64,000 nucleotides of DNA from Amyloporia xantha (taxonomy: Eukaryota; Basidiomycota; Agaricomycetes; Polyporales; Adustoporiaceae), in NCBI GenBank assembly GCA_036971615.1, contig JAYKKR010000037.1, forward strand, positions 1 to 64,000. Direction: 5' to 3'. Position 1 is the first letter of the stretch. Each line of letters opens with the position of its first letter. Below the pieces are notes generated by a model. It was given only the letters and a program-made list of their open reading frames with translations, did no database searches and was not told the origin of the DNA. Position numbers and translations under genes: made by a program. Shown in pieces: positions 58,247 to 64,000 of the stretch.

Positions 58247-60954
58247 ATGGCTCCTCCGCCTAAGCAACCGATGTCCGGCCTTCGCTCCGTCAAACGCGAT
58301 TTTTCATCAAATTCTCTGCCCTCGGCGAGCTACGATTCCTCCATTAGTGACTCGGACGCGACGGCCATTCCATGGGCACCTACGCCTCCAAAACAGAAAA
58401 TGTCTGGCCTTGAACAACGCCTCAAAGACATCCAAGAGGCTCTAGACGAGGAGAGTGCTGCCTCACAAACGATGATCACGTCTTCTCAAAGTTCCAGGAG
58501 CAGCATATCGCAAAAACGCCCCTCGCCCTCGCAGGACCCCCCTGCCAAACGTCGGCAACTTCCTCCAGGCTGGGGGCAACCTGCACAAAGTCAAAGCGCA
58601 ACCTATCCCAGATCAGGGCTTGGGCGACCACTCGGAGTGGCGCATTCGACAAATGCGGCGTCTCCGCTTGTAGTTCCTGCTTCTTCAAGGACAAATGTTG
58701 GCGGAAAAATCGGACCAGTCGTGCTAAGTCAGGAGCAGTCTCATATTCTGCAGCTGGTGCAGGAAGGACATAGCGTGTTTTATACCGGAAGTGCAGGTGA
58801 GTTGCTCGAACAGTTCATTGTGTTCAATGTCTCTAGAAGAAATGGTGAACGAAAGTGGAAATCTGCATGCCGCTTAATCTGCGTTATTTCAATCTATGCG
58901 TGACGCAAGGTGGTACTGGTAGGCACGACGGAAATACTGGCGTCTGTGAATGTCAAGTCGGATTACTTATTCCGTGCAAGTTACATTGAACACTTCAATA
59001 TTCACCTTCAGCTGTATGGATAGCCCAATCAGACGAATGCCGTTTTGCCGGCCTCATCTCGATGGAGTTCCTTTACGTGGATCGTGCCGCGAAACATTTC
59101 TAATTCATTGCCCGCTTAGGAACTGGAAAGTCTATACTGCTACGCGAGATTATCAAGACTCTCAAGATGAAACATCGCAAGTCCTCCGATGCGGTTGCTA
59201 TCACTGCCTCCACCGGTCTGTCGGGCATACTGCAGTTGCATATATGCACTAATTACATACAATACAGGCATCGCTGCATGTAATATTGGCGGTGTAACGA
59301 TCCACTCATTTGCGGGTATTGGCCTTGGACGCGAGCCTGTAGACCAGCTGGTGACAAAGATCAGGAAGAACAAGAAGGCTAGCGCACGCTGGCTTCGGAC
59401 GCAAGTACTTATCATTGATGAAGGTTTGTTGCCATGATATTTCTTCTTCTGTTGTCGTGAATGACACGTCATTTAGTGTCAATGGTGGATGGGGATCTAT
59501 TCGATAAGCTTGCACAAATCGGGAGCAAGCTGCGCGGGAAGGTCGAACCTTTCGGTGGGATTCAGGTGTGTGACTCTCCCATATAGCCAGGTCCACGCAT
59601 AGGGAGCCAGCCTCCTCACTGCGACCGGCTAGGTCATCGTCACGGGAGACTTCTTCCAGCTGCCACCTGTGGCGAAGAGCGATAAAGTCAAGTTTGCCTT
59701 TGAAGCCGAATTGTGGGGTGAGACCATTAAGCAGACATTCAACCTCACGAAGGTGTTCCGTCAGCGCGATCCTGGTGGGTGGAAATTTGGGTTCTTAATT
59801 AGAACCAGGCGTTGACGGCTCCCAGAATTCGTGGACATGCTGAACGAGATGCGATTTGGTCGGCTCACAGCCAAATCCATTGCGAAATTCAGGAGCCTTT
59901 CACGCGGGATTGAATATGAAGATGGACTTGGCGCGACTGAATTGTGCGTGGTCTGATCATATTCTGTCGGCATAGCTGATACAATGTTACGTGCTAGGTT
60001 CCCACGGCGTGAAGACGTCGAGCGCTCCAACACCGCGCGGATGAGCGGCATCAATGGAGAAGTCAAGACTTACACCGCCAGTGATGGCGGGACAATCGTT
60101 GACGAGGCCCAGCGTGAAAAAATGCTGGGCAATTTCATGGCCCCCAGAATGCTGACACTCAAAGTTGGCGCTCAGGTGCGTCGCGGGCTATTCCATGATC
60201 GCTTAGGTTATTAAGTGTCGCGGAACAGGTCATGTTGATCAAGAACATAGACGAGACGCTAGTGAACGGGTCCATGGGCAAGGTCCTGAGGTTCGTGGAC
60301 CCAGGGGATCCGTCGTACTTGTCCGATATGCAGGACAACCCGTATAGCGAGAAGTCCTCATCGAAGCCACTGTCGAAGAACGGCAAGGAAGCGAAGAGGG
60401 CGAGCACGGGCCAGCGACTTCCGGTGGTAGAGTTCCTGCAGCCCGGAACTCAATCCAGGACCGTGATTGTACAGTCGGAAGTGTTCAAGGTGGAATTACC
60501 GAATGGAGAGGTGCAGGTCAGCAGGACGCAGGTGAGGGGCGTGCATTTGAGAATTGTGCGCTGTATCTGCTAACGTGAGGATAATTCATAGCTGCCGCTG
60601 ATTCTCGCGTGGGCGATGTCGATACACAAGTCCCAAGGCCAGACACTGGAACGAGTGAAGGTTGATCTCACGAAAGTGTTCGAGAAAGGTAGGCTTTGAT
60701 GCTCTGTCCCAGCCTCGCGTTTGACGTTCATCTGACTGTATGCGTTTGAATCTAGGCCAAGCATATGTTGCGCTCTCTCGTGCCACCTCATTGGATGGGC
60801 TGCAAGTGTTGAATTTCGACCCTAATAAGGTATGGCAGCCCCAGTTTGCTGTCTGTCGTGCAGAATCAGCCCTTAACCTTTCTCTTATCAGGTTCTCGCA
60901 CATCCCAAAGTAGTACAGTGGTCGAGGACGCTAGCCACGATTGGAGAAAGCTGA
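58247..60954 (+). CDS. PIF1-family DNA helicase
   Basis: This is a 5'-to-3' superfamily 1B helicase acting on telomeres, replication forks, G-quadruplexes and mitochondrial DNA. The N-terminal region of about 170 residues is disordered, with repeated PPKQ.MSGL. Walker A is GSAGTGKS, made by splicing the exon ending at about 58797 to the one at about 59119. [12 protein letters not shown] and [12 protein letters not shown] follow. Walker B is VLIIDEVSM, across an intron. Then come [26 protein letters not shown], the PIF1-type insertion VMLIKNID...[29 protein letters not shown] (motif V) and [17 protein letters not shown] (motif VI). The last exon, 60892-60954, ends [10 protein letters not shown]. 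All seven helicase motifs are present, so it should be active. A remnant of exon 1 lies at 42.7-42.9 kb. Confidence 0.92.
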
Positions 60955-61781
60955 GCGTAAAGCTTATACCAGTATCTCGGAATATGCGGAAAACGAGCGC
61001 TCTAGCCTCACAGAGACTATTCTTGCTGTATTCCCTTCATGTAAGTTATCCCTTATGTTCGATAAGAGCTCGTGCTCCTTTGTGCATCCTCGTTGCACTA
61101 CTGAATGAAAATCTGGAGTTTATGATTCAGCGAGATGTTGGACGGCCTGGACGGCCTGCGCATGATGGTGTTTGATCGCAGCATATATCCAATGCTCTCA
61201 ACATCTGCAGCTATGCTCATCACGAATAAATAAACGACCTGTTGCACGCGAAAGCTTAGGACGTAGGTTTTATGTTGGAATAATCGGTGTAAAATCATCT
61301 GGCCTAGTAACGCGATGGTAAGAACGGCGGATGATTTTCGCGAGCTGAGAACATGAGCGTGCGACGGATCTTGCGAGGATGAGCCGTAAGGGCAGTGCTG
61401 TGGCGAAGTGTAGCAGGGCATCCATATATGGTAAACTGGGACACTGGGATCGATAAGGTCGACTTAAACTTTGTCGCCGCCATTCTGTCGTCGAGACCGT
61501 TCAGTCCGGCGTCCACACAGTCACGCCCAACGGCCGTCAGCTATCTGTTCCCTTCTCACACGTCGAGCAGGGCATTCTGCACGGCGTCGGAGTGGTCTGG
61601 ACTGCCTTTAATATAGTCGGACTGCGGATTCTCCCCGGGTCATTCAAGTGAAAGCCATTCTCAGCCACCACGCACTGACCACCTCGTTCTGATTGTCGTC
61701 GACATCGTTGTTTGCGACCACCAACTCCGCTTGACGTGAAAAGACGAACAGTACACACCTCGCGACTCGCCATCACTGTCC
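60955..61781. other. Intergenic; 5' region of the PAK gene
   Basis: Short frames only. The final 150 bases are pyrimidine-rich and probably the 5' UTR of the kinase. Confidence 0.5.

Positions 61782-64000
<2,219 letters not shown>

Overview
The window is genomic DNA from a filamentous basidiomycete, most likely an agaricomycete close to the polypores. Genes are broken by many short introns (about 38-80 nt) with GTRNGT...YAG borders. The recognisable families are typical of this group: an F-box/RCC1 protein, a STE20/PAK kinase with a CRIB domain, a PIF1 helicase, a Zn2Cys6 regulator, an A1 aspartic protease and a seven-helix membrane family of basidiomycetes. No rRNA, tRNA, CRISPR or bacterial signal was seen. 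Gene models were spliced by eye, so exon borders are provisional.

Layout. 1-4.4 kb: no convincing gene. 4.46-6.40 kb: Zn2Cys6 transcription factor. 6.8-8.3 kb (-): decayed copy of the F-box/RCC1 gene whose intact copy lies at 11.75-14.04 kb (+). 10.69-11.31 kb: small orphan gene. 14.4-17.9 kb (-): large protein of unknown function. 19.35-19.98 kb (-): RPB4 in five small exons, divergent from an amino-acid transporter (20.26-22.2 kb). 22.7-25.7 kb: R3H-SUZ RNA-binding protein with an apparent frameshift. 26.06-27.92 kb (-): disordered protein. 28.2-28.6 kb (-): DUF202 membrane protein. 30.7-32.6 kb (-): D-xylulose kinase. 34.1-36.4 kb: membrane-anchored aspartic protease.

37-61 kb is a rearranged accessory block. 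An unrecognised acidic-tailed protein family, here called family A, occurs at least five times (37.2, 41.4, 43.0, about 45.6 and 56.6 kb) plus one 3' fragment. Its copies carry pieces of their neighbours: a PIF1 helicase 5' of A and a Sos7-like kinetochore gene convergent with it, or a disordered KEN-box protein (gene B) convergent with it. In the 54.4-61 kb copy PIF1 and Sos7 look intact and A is dead. In the 41-45 kb copies A is open and Sos7/PIF1 are remnants. The block also holds a PD-(D/E)XK-like protein (39.7-41.1 kb), a decaying seven-helix membrane gene (49.9-51.0 kb), a 733-bp almost perfect hairpin element (52.36-53.09 kb), and a 1.37-kb terminal-inverted-repeat element full of 11-bp GACGC repeats (56.73-58.11 kb) that split the promoter of the dead A copy. 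The window ends inside a STE20/PAK kinase gene (61.8 kb to the edge).

The unspliced core genes (transcription, kinase signalling, sugar and amino-acid metabolism) look ordinary. The most novel material is family A, the duplication and reciprocal decay around it, and the two non-coding mobile-type elements.
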